Origin: DASQDN01 sp035630195
Lineage (GTDB): Bacteria > Acidobacteriota > Terriglobia > Bryobacterales > Bryobacteraceae
Assembly: GCA_035630195.1 (NCBI GenBank)
Contig: DASQLD010000500.1
Span: 1-7,590 of the forward strand
Direction: 5' to 3'
DNA: 7,590 nt
In this document: piece by piece, positions 1-7,075 of the stretch
Layout: each line of letters opens with the position of its first letter
How positions within the stretch are numbered: position 1 is the stretch's first letter
The notes under the pieces: model-generated
Databases searched by the model: none
What the model was told of the DNA's origin: nothing
The model's input: the letters and a program-made list of their open reading frames with translations, nothing else
Position numbers and translations under genes: made by a program

Positions 1-75
1 CCGTTTAGGCCTCTCCATACCTGCCACTTTCTCCGGCCAGCGACGTATTATCGCCGCTTTTGGATATGGCGCCCC

Positions 76-333
76 TCATCCGAGCGCCAGAGGGACTTGA
101 ACCCTCCCGAACAACGCGCTGCTCAGCGCAAAGTACACTCCGGTGGATTCCATTGCGACATGACTGACTTTCGAACTCTTGAGCCAACATCGGAGCTTAA
201 TCAGCTCGGCTACGTGGGTTCCGAACTGCTTAATCCGTACGTCGTTTGTCGTTCCGTTAAAGACCAGCACACAGGCGGTAACACTGGCCTGGTGCACATC
301 CAATCCGCAACAGCGGGTGTAAACTACAGGCAT
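76..333 (-). pseudogene. IS110-family transposase/recombinase, N-terminal fragment
   Basis: This 85-codon frame is the N-terminus of an IS110-type DEDD recombinase, which inserts the element using a bridge RNA guide. The opening MPVVYTRCCGLDVHQ and the block HVAMESTGVYF (residues 58-68) are family hallmarks. They carry the first two acidic catalytic residues, D12 and E62. The match continues through GRVQVPLA (residues 76-83), where relatives have something like a V..LLANA strand. The frame then ends at a TGA, while intact members run to about 300-450 residues. The two remaining catalytic aspartates, normally in a GRKTD..D motif, and the whole C-terminal transposase domain with its catalytic serine are absent. 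A shifted frame downstream hints at decay by a frameshift rather than a clean deletion. It cannot be active. The ATG at 333 has a good AGGAGG five bases upstream, which supports the start. Confidence 0.85.
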
Positions 334-338
334 ACTGG

Positions 339-344
339 CCTCCT
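339..344 (-). promoter_or_regulatory. Ribosome binding site of the IS110 recombinase remnant
   Basis: A perfect AGGAGG on the minus strand lies five bases before the ATG at 333. It confirms the native recombinase start and shows that the 5' end of the gene survived while the 3' part decayed. Confidence 0.7.
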
Positions 345-658
345 GCCGCTGGGCGATAGGCGCTGAAAATGATATCCGATATTCCTTCTCGTGCTCTCTA
401 CCTCAGCGGCAGAGGCTACATCTGGCTATTCCGCCAAAGCGCCCAGATCAAGTTCACAACGGGCTTTACGCTCCAGAATGACTCCGACCTCGGACCGCCA
501 GCAGCATCTACCAGCTTCCTATAAAATTCATCCCCGGCTATTTGGACCCTGTCCAAATCTAGGTTCACAACTTTCAAAGATATATCTTCTCCATTCATAC
601 AACGATTTGCAGCCGAACCTCACCGGCAACACCACTCCTACATGCGAACATCGAGACA
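345..658. other. Gene-poor stretch between the IS110 remnant and the terminator hairpin
   Basis: I find no convincing gene here. A plus-strand frame open from 391 runs into the gene at 709, but its upstream part has no ribosome binding site and no family character. On the minus strand a 60-codon frame (598-416) reads protein-like in its first half (DLDRVQIAGDEFYRKLVDAAGG). From about 480 a frame one base away continues with ILERKARCELDLGALAE, a TAG at 428-426, then PDVASAAEVESTRRNIGY, reaching the IS110 start. This could be a frameshifted relic of an older gene, or chance. The part next to the recombinase (roughly 345-500) is also where an intact IS110 element would encode its bridge RNA. I could not fold it to test that. 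Confidence 0.3.
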
Positions 659-696
659 GGAGCGAGCGCTATCCAGCACTCGCTCCATTTTTATTT
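659..696 (+). terminator. Strong intrinsic terminator-like hairpin just before the 709 start codon
   Basis: The 8-bp arms GGAGCGAG (659-666) and CTCGCTCC (679-686) pair perfectly. Inside them, after a single C/A mismatch, GCT (668-670) pairs with AGC (675-677) around an ATCC tetraloop. The stem is followed by A, five T, A and three T (687-696). That is the form of a Rho-independent terminator on the plus strand. No plus-strand gene lies upstream in the window, and the next start codon is only 12 bases beyond the T-run. It therefore either ends an unseen upstream transcript or small RNA, or acts as an attenuator for the following gene. Confidence 0.75.
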
Positions 697-708
697 AACG
701 GAACTCTT

Positions 709-1572
709 ATGGCATCAGAACGACAACGCGAAGCCAATCGTCGCAATGGCCGCAACGATGGACCCAGGACGGAAACCGGCAAAGAGCACAGCCGCCGCAA
801 CAGCCTGCGGCACGGCCTCACTTCTTCCACGCTCGTAGTCCTTTCCGAGGAATCCCAGCACGAATACGAAGCAGTCCTCCGCGGCTTTCGCGAGTCCTTC
901 CATCCGGACGATGCGGCCGAAGACGCGCTCGTCTTGCGCCTGGCCCACGCGCACTGGCGCAGCCTCCGTTCGCGTCGCATCGAGACCGGCATCCTCAACA
1001 TCGCCGCCGCCACCGAGCGCGCTCGCGCCAGAGAAATCGTCGAAGAATGCCCCGAACACTTAGACCCGCATAACGCGATCGCCGTAGCCTTCATGACGAG
1101 GCCGCCCGATCAGTGGCACACCTTTCTCCGCTACGACACCACCATCGGCCGCGACTTCTTCCACACGCTCGATGCCCTCATGAAACTCCAACGCGCGCGT
1201 CAGCTCAGAAAACCGCCACCGCTCCTTGCCGCCGCCGCTGGCGCACAAATCGTGCAGCAGGACTGTCAACACGAGCCCCAAGCAACCTCGACTCCCAAGT
1301 CATCGGTGTCCGATTCTGGGATTCGGTCCGTTTCGCAAATCGCTCCGTACCCCGAGGCGCAACGAACAACAAACACGTACCCGGCAATCGAAACGACCTC
1401 AAGCTCGGCCACGAACACAACCACGAAGTCACATTCACCCGAGAGACCACAGACCCAAAAAGTAGCCATCGCCCGCCATAGACCGATCGCCGGATCGTTC
1501 ACGGGTGATAAGATCGTGAAGCTTTTCGGACCCGCGAACTCAACCTCCCAATGCTCCGATACCTCGTCGTAG
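709..1572 (+). CDS. Conserved hypothetical protein with N-terminal GPRT..GK..RHGL motif
   Basis: The 287-residue product has no function I can name. Its N-terminus (residues 9-37) is very basic, with the pattern ANRRN...GPRTETGK..S.RNSLRHGL. I recognise this from a family of uncharacterised proteins common in Acidobacteriota and Planctomycetota. A charged helical middle follows (about 47-112), with an aromatic/basic segment AHWRSLRSRRIETG at 81-94. A second family-typical helix, RYDTTIGRDFFHTLDALMKLQRAR, spans 141-164. Residues 190-250 are a Ser/Thr/Pro/Gln-rich, probably disordered tail. There is no signal peptide or membrane segment. I chose the ATG at 709 because the family motif starts right after it, although the frame is open back to 391 and no strong ribosome binding site is visible. 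The end overlaps the next gene by 22 bases. The basic N-terminus would suit nucleic-acid binding, but that is a guess. Confidence 0.75.
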   Translation: MASERQREANRRNGRNDGPRTETGKEHSRRNSLRHGLTSSTLVVLSEESQHEYEAVLRGFRESFHPDDAAEDALVLRLAHAHWRSLRSRRIETGILNIAAATERARAREIVEECPEHLDPHNAIAVAFMTRPPDQWHTFLRYDTTIGRDFFHTLDALMKLQRARQLRKPPPLLAAAAGAQIVQQDCQHEPQATSTPKSSVSDSGIRSVSQIAPYPEAQRTTNTYPAIETTSSSATNTTTKSHSPERPQTQKVAIARHRPIAGSFTGDKIVKLFGPANSTSQCSDTSS

Positions 1573-2735
1573 CCGCTCTGGCGCTTCTGTCCTGGATCAC
1601 CTATCTCGACCGGGCCGCAATCTCGTCGGTGAAGGATCCCATCAGCGCGGAGATGGGTCTCAACGACAAAGCCATGGGCGCGGTATTTAGCGCATTCGCT
1701 CTGGGATACGCTCTGGGGCAGATCCCGGCGGGATGGTGTGCCGACCGGTTCGGACCACGGCTGCTCCTGACTATCGTGGTAGCACTATGGAGTTTGCTCA
1801 CCGGATTAACAGGTCTTGTGCAAACATTTATGGCGCTCCTCGTGGTGAGGTTTCTGTTCGGATTGGCAGAGGCGGGAGCGTACCCCGGAACCGCGCGGGC
1901 GTTCTACAACTGGCTGCCGTCGTCGGAACACGGCCGAGCGAATGGCGCCGTTTTCGCCGCCTCGCGACTCGGCGCGGCGCTCGCGTTTCCTCTCATGGCA
2001 ATGCTGCTCGAGAACGGCTCATGGAGATTCACATTCTATTTGCTGGCCCTTCCGGGTCTGATATGGGCTGTAGTATGGTACGCGTTTTTCCGTGAACGTC
2101 CGGGCACGCAACCATCCGCCTCAACCTCTGCCATGCCGCTCTCGCAGGCGTTACGAACCATCCCCTACCGGCTCGCCCTGTTTCAGTACTTCGCTGCGAA
2201 CTTCACCACGTTCCTGTGCCTGTCGTGGATGAACCCTTACCTCAAGCAGAGATTCGCGCTGTCGGTAGCCGACGCCGCTTACTACACGATGCTTCCTCTT
2301 CTCGTTGGAGCAACGGCACAGTGGGTTTCCGGGTTTACGGTAGATCGCCTGTTCAAATCTCGGCTGCGTTCTATCTCGCGCGCGGCTCCGGCAATCACAG
2401 GGTTTGTGATCTCAGCATTTGGCGCCGCGTTGATTCCTTTTGCGCCGGACGCTCCGACTGCGGCCGCGTGTTTTGCTCTCGCGACATTTGGCGTGGAAGT
2501 CACGATCAGCCCATCCTGGGCGTTCTGCATCGATCTCGGGGGCAGGAACGCAGGTTCTGTTTCGGGCGCGATGAACACTGCCGGAAACCTCGGGTCATTT
2601 GTAAGTGCTAATGCATTTCCATGGCTACAATCCGCCTTCGGCAGTGCTGGACCATACTTCTTTCTGGTCTGCGGTATGAACCTTCTTAGCGGACTCGCCT
2701 GGACCCGGATCCGGATACCACAAGTACGGAACTAA
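1551..2735 (+). CDS. MFS transporter, anion:cation symporter (ACS) type
   Basis: This 394-residue inner-membrane protein has the about twelve hydrophobic segments of the major facilitator superfamily. The first is at about residues 3-17, followed by the TYLDR motif (17-21). The loop 2-3 signature GWCADRFGPR sits at 61-70. The segment FGLAEAGAYPGTARAFYNWLPSSEHGRANG (103-132) and the late DLGGRNAGSVSGAMNTAGNLGS (328-349) are typical of the ACS branch, which carries organic anions such as hexuronates, glucarate, tartrate or phthalate with a proton or sodium ion. The substrate cannot be read from the sequence. The central cytoplasmic loop (about 181-205) is short. The N-terminal tail is almost absent, so the protein is slightly shorter than the usual 420-430 residues. 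The ATG at 1551 is the first possible start after in-frame stops at 1506-1511. It has no good ribosome binding site, which may mean translational coupling to the overlapping upstream gene. Confidence 0.9.
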   Translation: MLRYLVVAALALLSWITYLDRAAISSVKDPISAEMGLNDKAMGAVFSAFALGYALGQIPAGWCADRFGPRLLLTIVVALWSLLTGLTGLVQTFMALLVVRFLFGLAEAGAYPGTARAFYNWLPSSEHGRANGAVFAASRLGAALAFPLMAMLLENGSWRFTFYLLALPGLIWAVVWYAFFRERPGTQPSASTSAMPLSQALRTIPYRLALFQYFAANFTTFLCLSWMNPYLKQRFALSVADAAYYTMLPLLVGATAQWVSGFTVDRLFKSRLRSISRAAPAITGFVISAFGAALIPFAPDAPTAAACFALATFGVEVTISPSWAFCIDLGGRNAGSVSGAMNTAGNLGSFVSANAFPWLQSAFGSAGPYFFLVCGMNLLSGLAWTRIRIPQVRN

Positions 2736-2911
2736 GCCGTGGAAAGCCTGTGCGATCACACTGCAATGAACTCAAGGGTTGAATGTCAGGAATACGATGC
2801 GACACGAGAGACGGCTACGCCGGCTCCTCTTCACCGAAGTATTCTCGTTCAGGTGATCCGCTGTCTCAAACACATCCGACTGAGTACGCGAAAATTCATG
2901 AATCGCATTGT
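2736..2911. other. Spacer between the transporter and the serine hydrolase genes
   Basis: No gene, terminator hairpin or convincing -35/-10 pair is visible. A 64-codon plus-strand frame (2739-2933) overlaps the next start and lacks a ribosome binding site or family character, so I do not call it. A promoter for the hydrolase is plausible here, but I cannot place it. Confidence 0.4.
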
Positions 2912-2916
2912 GGAGG
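2912..2916 (+). promoter_or_regulatory. Ribosome binding site of the serine hydrolase gene
   Basis: GGAGG lies ten bases before the ATG at 2927. It fixes this as the start rather than the internal ATG at 2951. Confidence 0.7.
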
Positions 2917-2926
2917 CTCTTGATCC

Positions 2927-3964
2927 ATGTTGACCCGAAGAGAATTGTCCATGGGACTGCTCGCAGGCCATTGCCACGCTCGGTCCGGCTCCGTTCATTT
3001 CCCTGCGGCTCAGTGGGAACAGCGTGAGCCGCGCGACGTCGGAATCAATGCTTCGAAACTGGATCAATTGGCTACTGAGCTCGAAGGTCATGGGTGTGTC
3101 GTAAGGGACGGATTCGTGGTAAAGACCTGGGGCGATCAGTCCGAGAAGCGGGACTGGTTGTCTTCTGTCAAGCCGCTATTCAGCACGCTGCTCTTCTTTG
3201 CGATTCAAGAGAAGAAGCTGAAGGATGTAGACGTCCGTCTGATGTCCTATGGGTGGGAGCTCCGACCGAAGGACAGGTCGATGACGTTTCGCCATCTTGC
3301 TGATATGACTAGCGGGTATGCCCGTCCCGAATCGCCGGGCGCCGCGTACGCGTACAACGATTTCGCGATTCAGCTCTATCAGAAGACACTGTTCGATCGT
3401 GTCTTCAAGGAGGATCCTGACCGAGTGGCGTCCAACCGTCTGCGTGCGCTGCAGTTCGAGGACGGATTGTCGTTCAACCCTAGACGGCGTCTGTTCGCCT
3501 CCGTTCGCGACTTTGCTCGCATCGGGTGGTTCTGGCTTCACAAAGGCCGCTGGAAGGATGAGCAGCTGCTCAAGGCGGAGTTCTTCCGGAAATATCAGAA
3601 ACCCGGTGTGCCGTTTTCGCTGCCTCACACGCAGCAAGCAGGCAATGATGACTACCTCGGCATCGGTACGTTTGGCGGCGGTTCCGATCATTTCACGAAG
3701 TTCGGACCAGGCGTTTATGGGTTTAATTGGTGGTTTAATCGCAAGAGCCACCTGCATCCAGATCGAACAACCTGGCCCGATGCTCCCTCGAACACGATTC
3801 TGTCCATCGGCGCCGGAGGCAACTGCTCGGCTATATTTCCATCGAGTGGCGTCGTTCTCGCATCAGCACGCGGCAAGTGGGGGCAATTGTCCGGCGGTGA
3901 CGCGCAGTCGCCGATGAACCGACACTTGAAACTGCTCGCTGATGCTGTGGGCGACCGAAGCTAG
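2927..3964 (+). CDS. Beta-lactamase-fold serine hydrolase (class C / penicillin-binding-protein-like)
   Basis: The 345-residue product belongs to the serine beta-lactamase-like hydrolases, a group of esterases, peptidases and amidases with a covalent serine intermediate. It has the usual early strand VVRDGFVVKTWGD (58-70), followed by the nucleophile motif S79-S-V-K82 (SxxK). The block TFRHLADMTSGYARPE (120-135) is typical of the family. The second catalytic motif appears as Y143-N-D within AYNDFAIQL, in the place of the usual YxN. In the third position, normally HxG or KTG, it has GAGGN (295-299) followed by CSAIFPSSGVVLASARG. The first residues contain TRRELSMGLLAG (3-14), resembling a Tat export signal, but the hydrophobic part is short, so export is uncertain. 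It has its own ribosome binding site and is on the same strand as the transporter. The substrate is unknown and antibiotic resistance should not be inferred. Confidence 0.85.
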   Translation: MLTRRELSMGLLAGHCHARSGSVHFPAAQWEQREPRDVGINASKLDQLATELEGHGCVVRDGFVVKTWGDQSEKRDWLSSVKPLFSTLLFFAIQEKKLKDVDVRLMSYGWELRPKDRSMTFRHLADMTSGYARPESPGAAYAYNDFAIQLYQKTLFDRVFKEDPDRVASNRLRALQFEDGLSFNPRRRLFASVRDFARIGWFWLHKGRWKDEQLLKAEFFRKYQKPGVPFSLPHTQQAGNDDYLGIGTFGGGSDHFTKFGPGVYGFNWWFNRKSHLHPDRTTWPDAPSNTILSIGAGGNCSAIFPSSGVVLASARGKWGQLSGGDAQSPMNRHLKLLADAVGDRS

Positions 3965-4028
3965 TCAACATCGCGCCGGAAGTTGGCATCGTAGCTTTCT
4001 GCTGCCGTCTGAACGGAAAAGTTATTGT

Positions 4029-5591
4029 TTATCGCGGCAGATAGGCAGACGCAAGATCTCTGAATGCATCCACTTGCTCACGCTGCCAAGCGACTGTCTG
4101 GCCCAACTCTGCGGAGAGCAACTCGGCCACGCGCGGCGCCATTGCAATCGCGGCGCGTGCGTTAAGCAGCAGAGCGCGTGTGCGGCGGGAAAGCACGTCC
4201 TCCACTGTGCGAGCCATTTCCCAACGCGCGGCCCAAATCACCTCGGCTTCGACATATGGCAGCGCTTCGTGCAATGGGCGGCCTCGATCGGGATGAGTAC
4301 GAATCATTTCCTGAATAGCGATGGCATCCGATCCGTAAACTTCCAGGTATCCGAACTTACCTGCGTGGTGATGATATCCATGTATGCGCAGACGCCGCGT
4401 TACACAGTCGCGCTCCTCCAGGCCTCCAAGCACGGCCGCCTGAGCCACGCAGTCTTCCGCCATGTGACGGTAAGTGGTCCATTTGCCGCCCGCGACTGTG
4501 AGCAGGCCGCTCGGGTCGATGTGAATGGAGTGGTCCCGCGACAGTGACGCGGTCGAAGCGCCGCTGCTGGATTTCACCAGCGGGCGAATCCCCGCCCACG
4601 CGCTGAGGATATCGGAACGGACGGGAGGCTTGGCCAGATATTGGCCCGCTGTCTCCAGGATGAATCCGATTTCTTGGTCGAATGGAACCGGCTCCAGTGA
4701 GACGCTGTTGATAGCAGTATCCGTCGTGCCAACTAGAGTATGCCCATGCCAGGGAATAGCAAACATTACGCGGCCGTCGCTTGTATGCGGCACCATGATC
4801 GCCGCCTCGCCACGCAGGAAGGAAGCGTCGAAAACAAGGTGGGCGCCTTGACTTGGCGAAACCATAGGCGGAGCGCTGGAATCCGAGAGGCGACGAACTT
4901 GGTCACTGAAACAACCTGTGGCATTGATGACGGCGCGAGCATCAATCTCAAACTCGTCGCCTGATTCGGTATCTCGAGCCACAACGCCTGCAATCATTCC
5001 GGCAGCGTTCTTCAAGAAGGAAACAGCGGAACAATAATTCACGACGGTGGCGCCCTGCTCAACTGCTGTCATAGCAAGGTGGATAAGGAGGCGAGCATCG
5101 TCAAACTGCCCGTCGTAATAGACTACTCCGCCGCGCAGATCTTCTACTTTCAGCGTCGGCAACCGTTCCAGTGTCTCCTCCTTACTGAGATTGCGCGAGG
5201 GACCGAAGCCGTACTTTCCGGCTAAGAGATCGTAGAGCCGCAATCCAACGCCGTAGAATGGCGATTCCCACCACGCGTAGTTGGGAACCACGAACGCGAG
5301 ATCACTCACAAGGTGCGGGGCGTTTTCCCGCATGAGCCCCCGCTCTTTCAGGGCTTCCATGACAAGAGAAATGTTGCCCTGCTCTAAATACCGAACGCCA
5401 CCGTGTGCCAGCTTTGTGGAACGGCTGGAAGTTCCCTTGCCGAAATCGTGCTGCTCGATCAGAGCAACTTCGTATCCACGCGACGCTGCATCGACCGCGC
5501 ATCCAATACCCGAGGCGCCCCCGCCAATCACCAAAAGGTCCCAAGGTGAGGAGCGCGAGCGCAAGCGGCCGAGCAGTTCGGGACGGTTCAT
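4029..5591 (-). CDS. glpD: Aerobic glycerol-3-phosphate dehydrogenase (FAD-dependent)
   Basis: GlpD oxidises sn-glycerol 3-phosphate to dihydroxyacetone phosphate and gives the electrons to the quinone pool, working at the cytoplasmic face of the inner membrane. From the ATG at 5591 the protein has 520 residues, the normal family size. The FAD-binding Rossmann motif VIGGGASGIG is at 21-30, with an acidic E46 ending the second strand. The family signature GTSSRSTKLAHGGVRYLE is at 53-70, GIRPLV at 334-339 and the flavin-contacting AGGKWTTYR at 367-375. The C-terminal helical domain fills about 390-520. The start codon overlaps the glpK stop as ATGA (5591-5588) and is preceded by GGGAGAG, so I prefer it to a TTG four codons upstream. 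The gene is second in the glpKD operon and converges on the serine hydrolase gene with 64 bases between them. No catalytic motif I can recognise is missing. Confidence 0.95.
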   Translation of the reverse strand: MNRPELLGRLRSRSSPWDLLVIGGGASGIGCAVDAASRGYEVALIEQHDFGKGTSSRSTKLAHGGVRYLEQGNISLVMEALKERGLMRENAPHLVSDLAFVVPNYAWWESPFYGVGLRLYDLLAGKYGFGPSRNLSKEETLERLPTLKVEDLRGGVVYYDGQFDDARLLIHLAMTAVEQGATVVNYCSAVSFLKNAAGMIAGVVARDTESGDEFEIDARAVINATGCFSDQVRRLSDSSAPPMVSPSQGAHLVFDASFLRGEAAIMVPHTSDGRVMFAIPWHGHTLVGTTDTAINSVSLEPVPFDQEIGFILETAGQYLAKPPVRSDILSAWAGIRPLVKSSSGASTASLSRDHSIHIDPSGLLTVAGGKWTTYRHMAEDCVAQAAVLGGLEERDCVTRRLRIHGYHHHAGKFGYLEVYGSDAIAIQEMIRTHPDRGRPLHEALPYVEAEVIWAARWEMARTVEDVLSRRTRALLLNARAAIAMAPRVAELLSAELGQTVAWQREQVDAFRDLASAYLPR

Positions 5592-7075
5592 GCGCTCTCC
5601 CAATCCCGGGCGCGTTCGACGGCGCGAGACCAGCAGGCGCGCAGGCCCGCAGCTCGATCACGGGACATTGCCGGCTCAAAGCGGCGGTCCACCTTCCAGT
5701 TGTGCGCGATGGTCTGGCGGTTCGGATAAACACCTACGGCCAGGCCTGCAAGATAGGCCGCCCCGAGTGCCGTGGTTTCGGTAATGTTCGGACGGACGAC
5801 CGGCACACCCAGCAAGTCCGCCTGGAACTGCAACAGCAGGTTGTTGCATGAAGCGCCGCCGTCGACACGAAGTTCTTCCAGATGGATGCCCGAATCGGTT
5901 TCCATCGCAAGGACCAGATCGGCAACCTGGAAAGCGATCGACTCGAGAGCGGCGCGAGCAATGTGGCCGTCGGTGACACCGCGTGTGATGCCGAGTATTG
6001 CGCCACGAGCATAAGCATCCCAGTGCGGGGCGCCCAATCCGGCGAAGGCGGGCACCAGATATACGCCGCCGTTGTCCTTCACCGTTTCGGCCAATCCCTC
6101 CACGTCCTTCGAAGCATGGATGATCTTGAGGCCATCGCGAAGCCATTGCACCACGGCCCCGCCGATAAAAACGCTGCCCTCAAGCGCATACTCGCGCTGT
6201 CCGGTATCCCAAGCGACTGTCGTCAGCAGGCGATTCTTGGATGCGACTGGATTCTTTCCAGTTTGCATCAACATGAAGCACCCGGTACCATAGGTGTTTT
6301 TCGTGAGTCCCGGTTCGAAGCAAGCCTGGCCGAAAAGAGCAGCTTGTTGGTCGCCTGCGACACCCGCTATTGGCAAGCTTCCGTGAAAGCCCGGATTGTC
6401 TACCACCCCGAACGATCCGCTGGATGGCCGTACTTCCGGCAGAACCTGCCGAGGAACGCCGAGCAGGCGCATCATCTCCTCATCCCATTCTCCAGAGTGG
6501 ATGTTGAACAGGAGAGTGCGTGAAGCGTTAGTCGGGTCAGTGGCATGGACTGCTCCACCCGTGAGCTTCCAGATCAACCAGCTATCGACGGTGCCGAAAG
6601 CAAGTCTCCCCGATTCCGCGCGATGTCGGACTCCGGGAATGTTCTCCAGCATCCAGTGAAGCTTGGTACCGGAGAAGTACGGGTCCAACAGAAGTCCCGT
6701 GCGTGACTGAACCTCCATTTCGGCGCCGGCCCGCCTCAGATCGTCGCAGTATCCGGCTGTGCGCCGGTCCTGCCAGACGATGGCGTTATACACCGGTTCC
6801 CCCGTAAGTCGGTCCCAGAGGATAGTGGTCTCTCTCTGATTGGTGATCCCCATCGCAACGACTGATTGCGGCGGAAGGCGACACTCGATCAACGCCTGTG
6901 CTGCAACTGAGAGTTGTGAAGACCAGATTTCGGCAGGATCGTGCTCAACCCACCCGGCCTGTGGATATATTTGCGCAAACTCCTTCTGCGCCGTGTGTAC
7001 AATTCGTCCCGTTGAATCAAAGACGATCGCTCGACTGGACGTAGTGCCTTGGTCAAGTGCCAATAAGTAGGACAT
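5588..7075 (-). CDS. glpK: Glycerol kinase
   Basis: GlpK phosphorylates glycerol with ATP to sn-glycerol 3-phosphate, trapping it in the cell and feeding GlpD. The 495 residues match the usual length of about 500. The FGGY-kinase motifs are all present. LALDQGTTSSRA with D8 opens the protein, NQRETT carries R81-E82, and DPYFSGTK carries Y133. GDQQAALFG has the catalytic base D242, followed by NTYGTGCFMLM (260-270), and ALGAAYLAGLAVG closes the C-terminal FGGY block (436-448). In E. coli GlpK a GGTR loop holds the Arg that binds the inhibitor fructose 1,6-bisphosphate. Here the equivalent is GFHGSLPI (229-236), one residue shorter and without Arg, so that control is probably missing. The ATG at 7075 has GGAG three bases upstream. 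It is the first gene of the operon; no facilitator glpF or regulator glpR is nearby. Confidence 0.96.
   Translation of the reverse strand: MSYLLALDQGTTSSRAIVFDSTGRIVHTAQKEFAQIYPQAGWVEHDPAEIWSSQLSVAAQALIECRLPPQSVVAMGITNQRETTILWDRLTGEPVYNAIVWQDRRTAGYCDDLRRAGAEMEVQSRTGLLLDPYFSGTKLHWMLENIPGVRHRAESGRLAFGTVDSWLIWKLTGGAVHATDPTNASRTLLFNIHSGEWDEEMMRLLGVPRQVLPEVRPSSGSFGVVDNPGFHGSLPIAGVAGDQQAALFGQACFEPGLTKNTYGTGCFMLMQTGKNPVASKNRLLTTVAWDTGQREYALEGSVFIGGAVVQWLRDGLKIIHASKDVEGLAETVKDNGGVYLVPAFAGLGAPHWDAYARGAILGITRGVTDGHIARAALESIAFQVADLVLAMETDSGIHLEELRVDGGASCNNLLLQFQADLLGVPVVRPNITETTALGAAYLAGLAVGVYPNRQTIAHNWKVDRRFEPAMSRDRAAGLRACWSRAVERARDWESA
5595..5601 (-). promoter_or_regulatory. Ribosome binding site of glpD inside the 3' end of glpK
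   Basis: GGGAGAG on the minus strand ends three bases before the ATG at 5591, with the GGAG core five bases away. With the ATGA overlap it supports coupled translation of the two genes and decides the glpD start. Confidence 0.65.

Larger units (their letters stand above)
1..344 (-). mobile_element. Remnant of an IS110-family insertion sequence (recombinase N-terminal side)
   Basis: The stretch carries the ribosome binding site and the first fifth or so of an IS110-type recombinase, reading leftwards from 333. After the in-frame stop at 78-76, another minus-strand frame (codon beginning at 68) reads HIQ, then VAGRRK and WRGL. This weakly resembles the family's HIK..PGRKTD.....WL block, so the decayed element may continue through the left edge of the window. 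No terminal repeats are expected in this family and none were seen. The right-hand boundary is unknown: IS110 elements usually have non-coding DNA before the recombinase gene, so the element may extend beyond 344. Confidence 0.6.

Noticed and set aside
68..88. Hairpin GGCGC / GCGCC near the left edge
   Set aside because: Only 5 bp with an 11-base loop and no T-run on either strand; it fits chance in GC-rich DNA.
83..106. tRNA-like T-arm on the minus strand (GAGGG-TTCAAGT-CCCTC followed by a possible acceptor strand)
   Set aside because: The bases are explained by the IS110 recombinase frame (GRVQVPLA), no matching 5' acceptor strand AGCGCCA or anticodon arm lies upstream on the minus strand, and there is no CCA end.
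391..708. Upstream extension of the 709-1572 frame
   Set aside because: The frame is open, but the family motif begins at 709, no ribosome binding site precedes the earlier ATG, and the terminator hairpin lies inside the extension.
2739..2933. 64-codon plus-strand frame after the transporter gene
   Set aside because: No ribosome binding site, no recognisable family, and it overlaps the well-supported start of the hydrolase gene.
4005..4016. Small hairpin CCGT-CTGA-ACGG between the convergent hydrolase and glpD genes
   Set aside because: Only 4 bp and no adjacent T-run on either strand, so it is not a credible terminator.
5592..5603. TTG start for glpD four codons upstream of the ATG
   Set aside because: The ATG at 5591 forms an ATGA overlap with the glpK stop and has GGGAGAG at a proper distance; that motif would lie inside the TTG-started frame.
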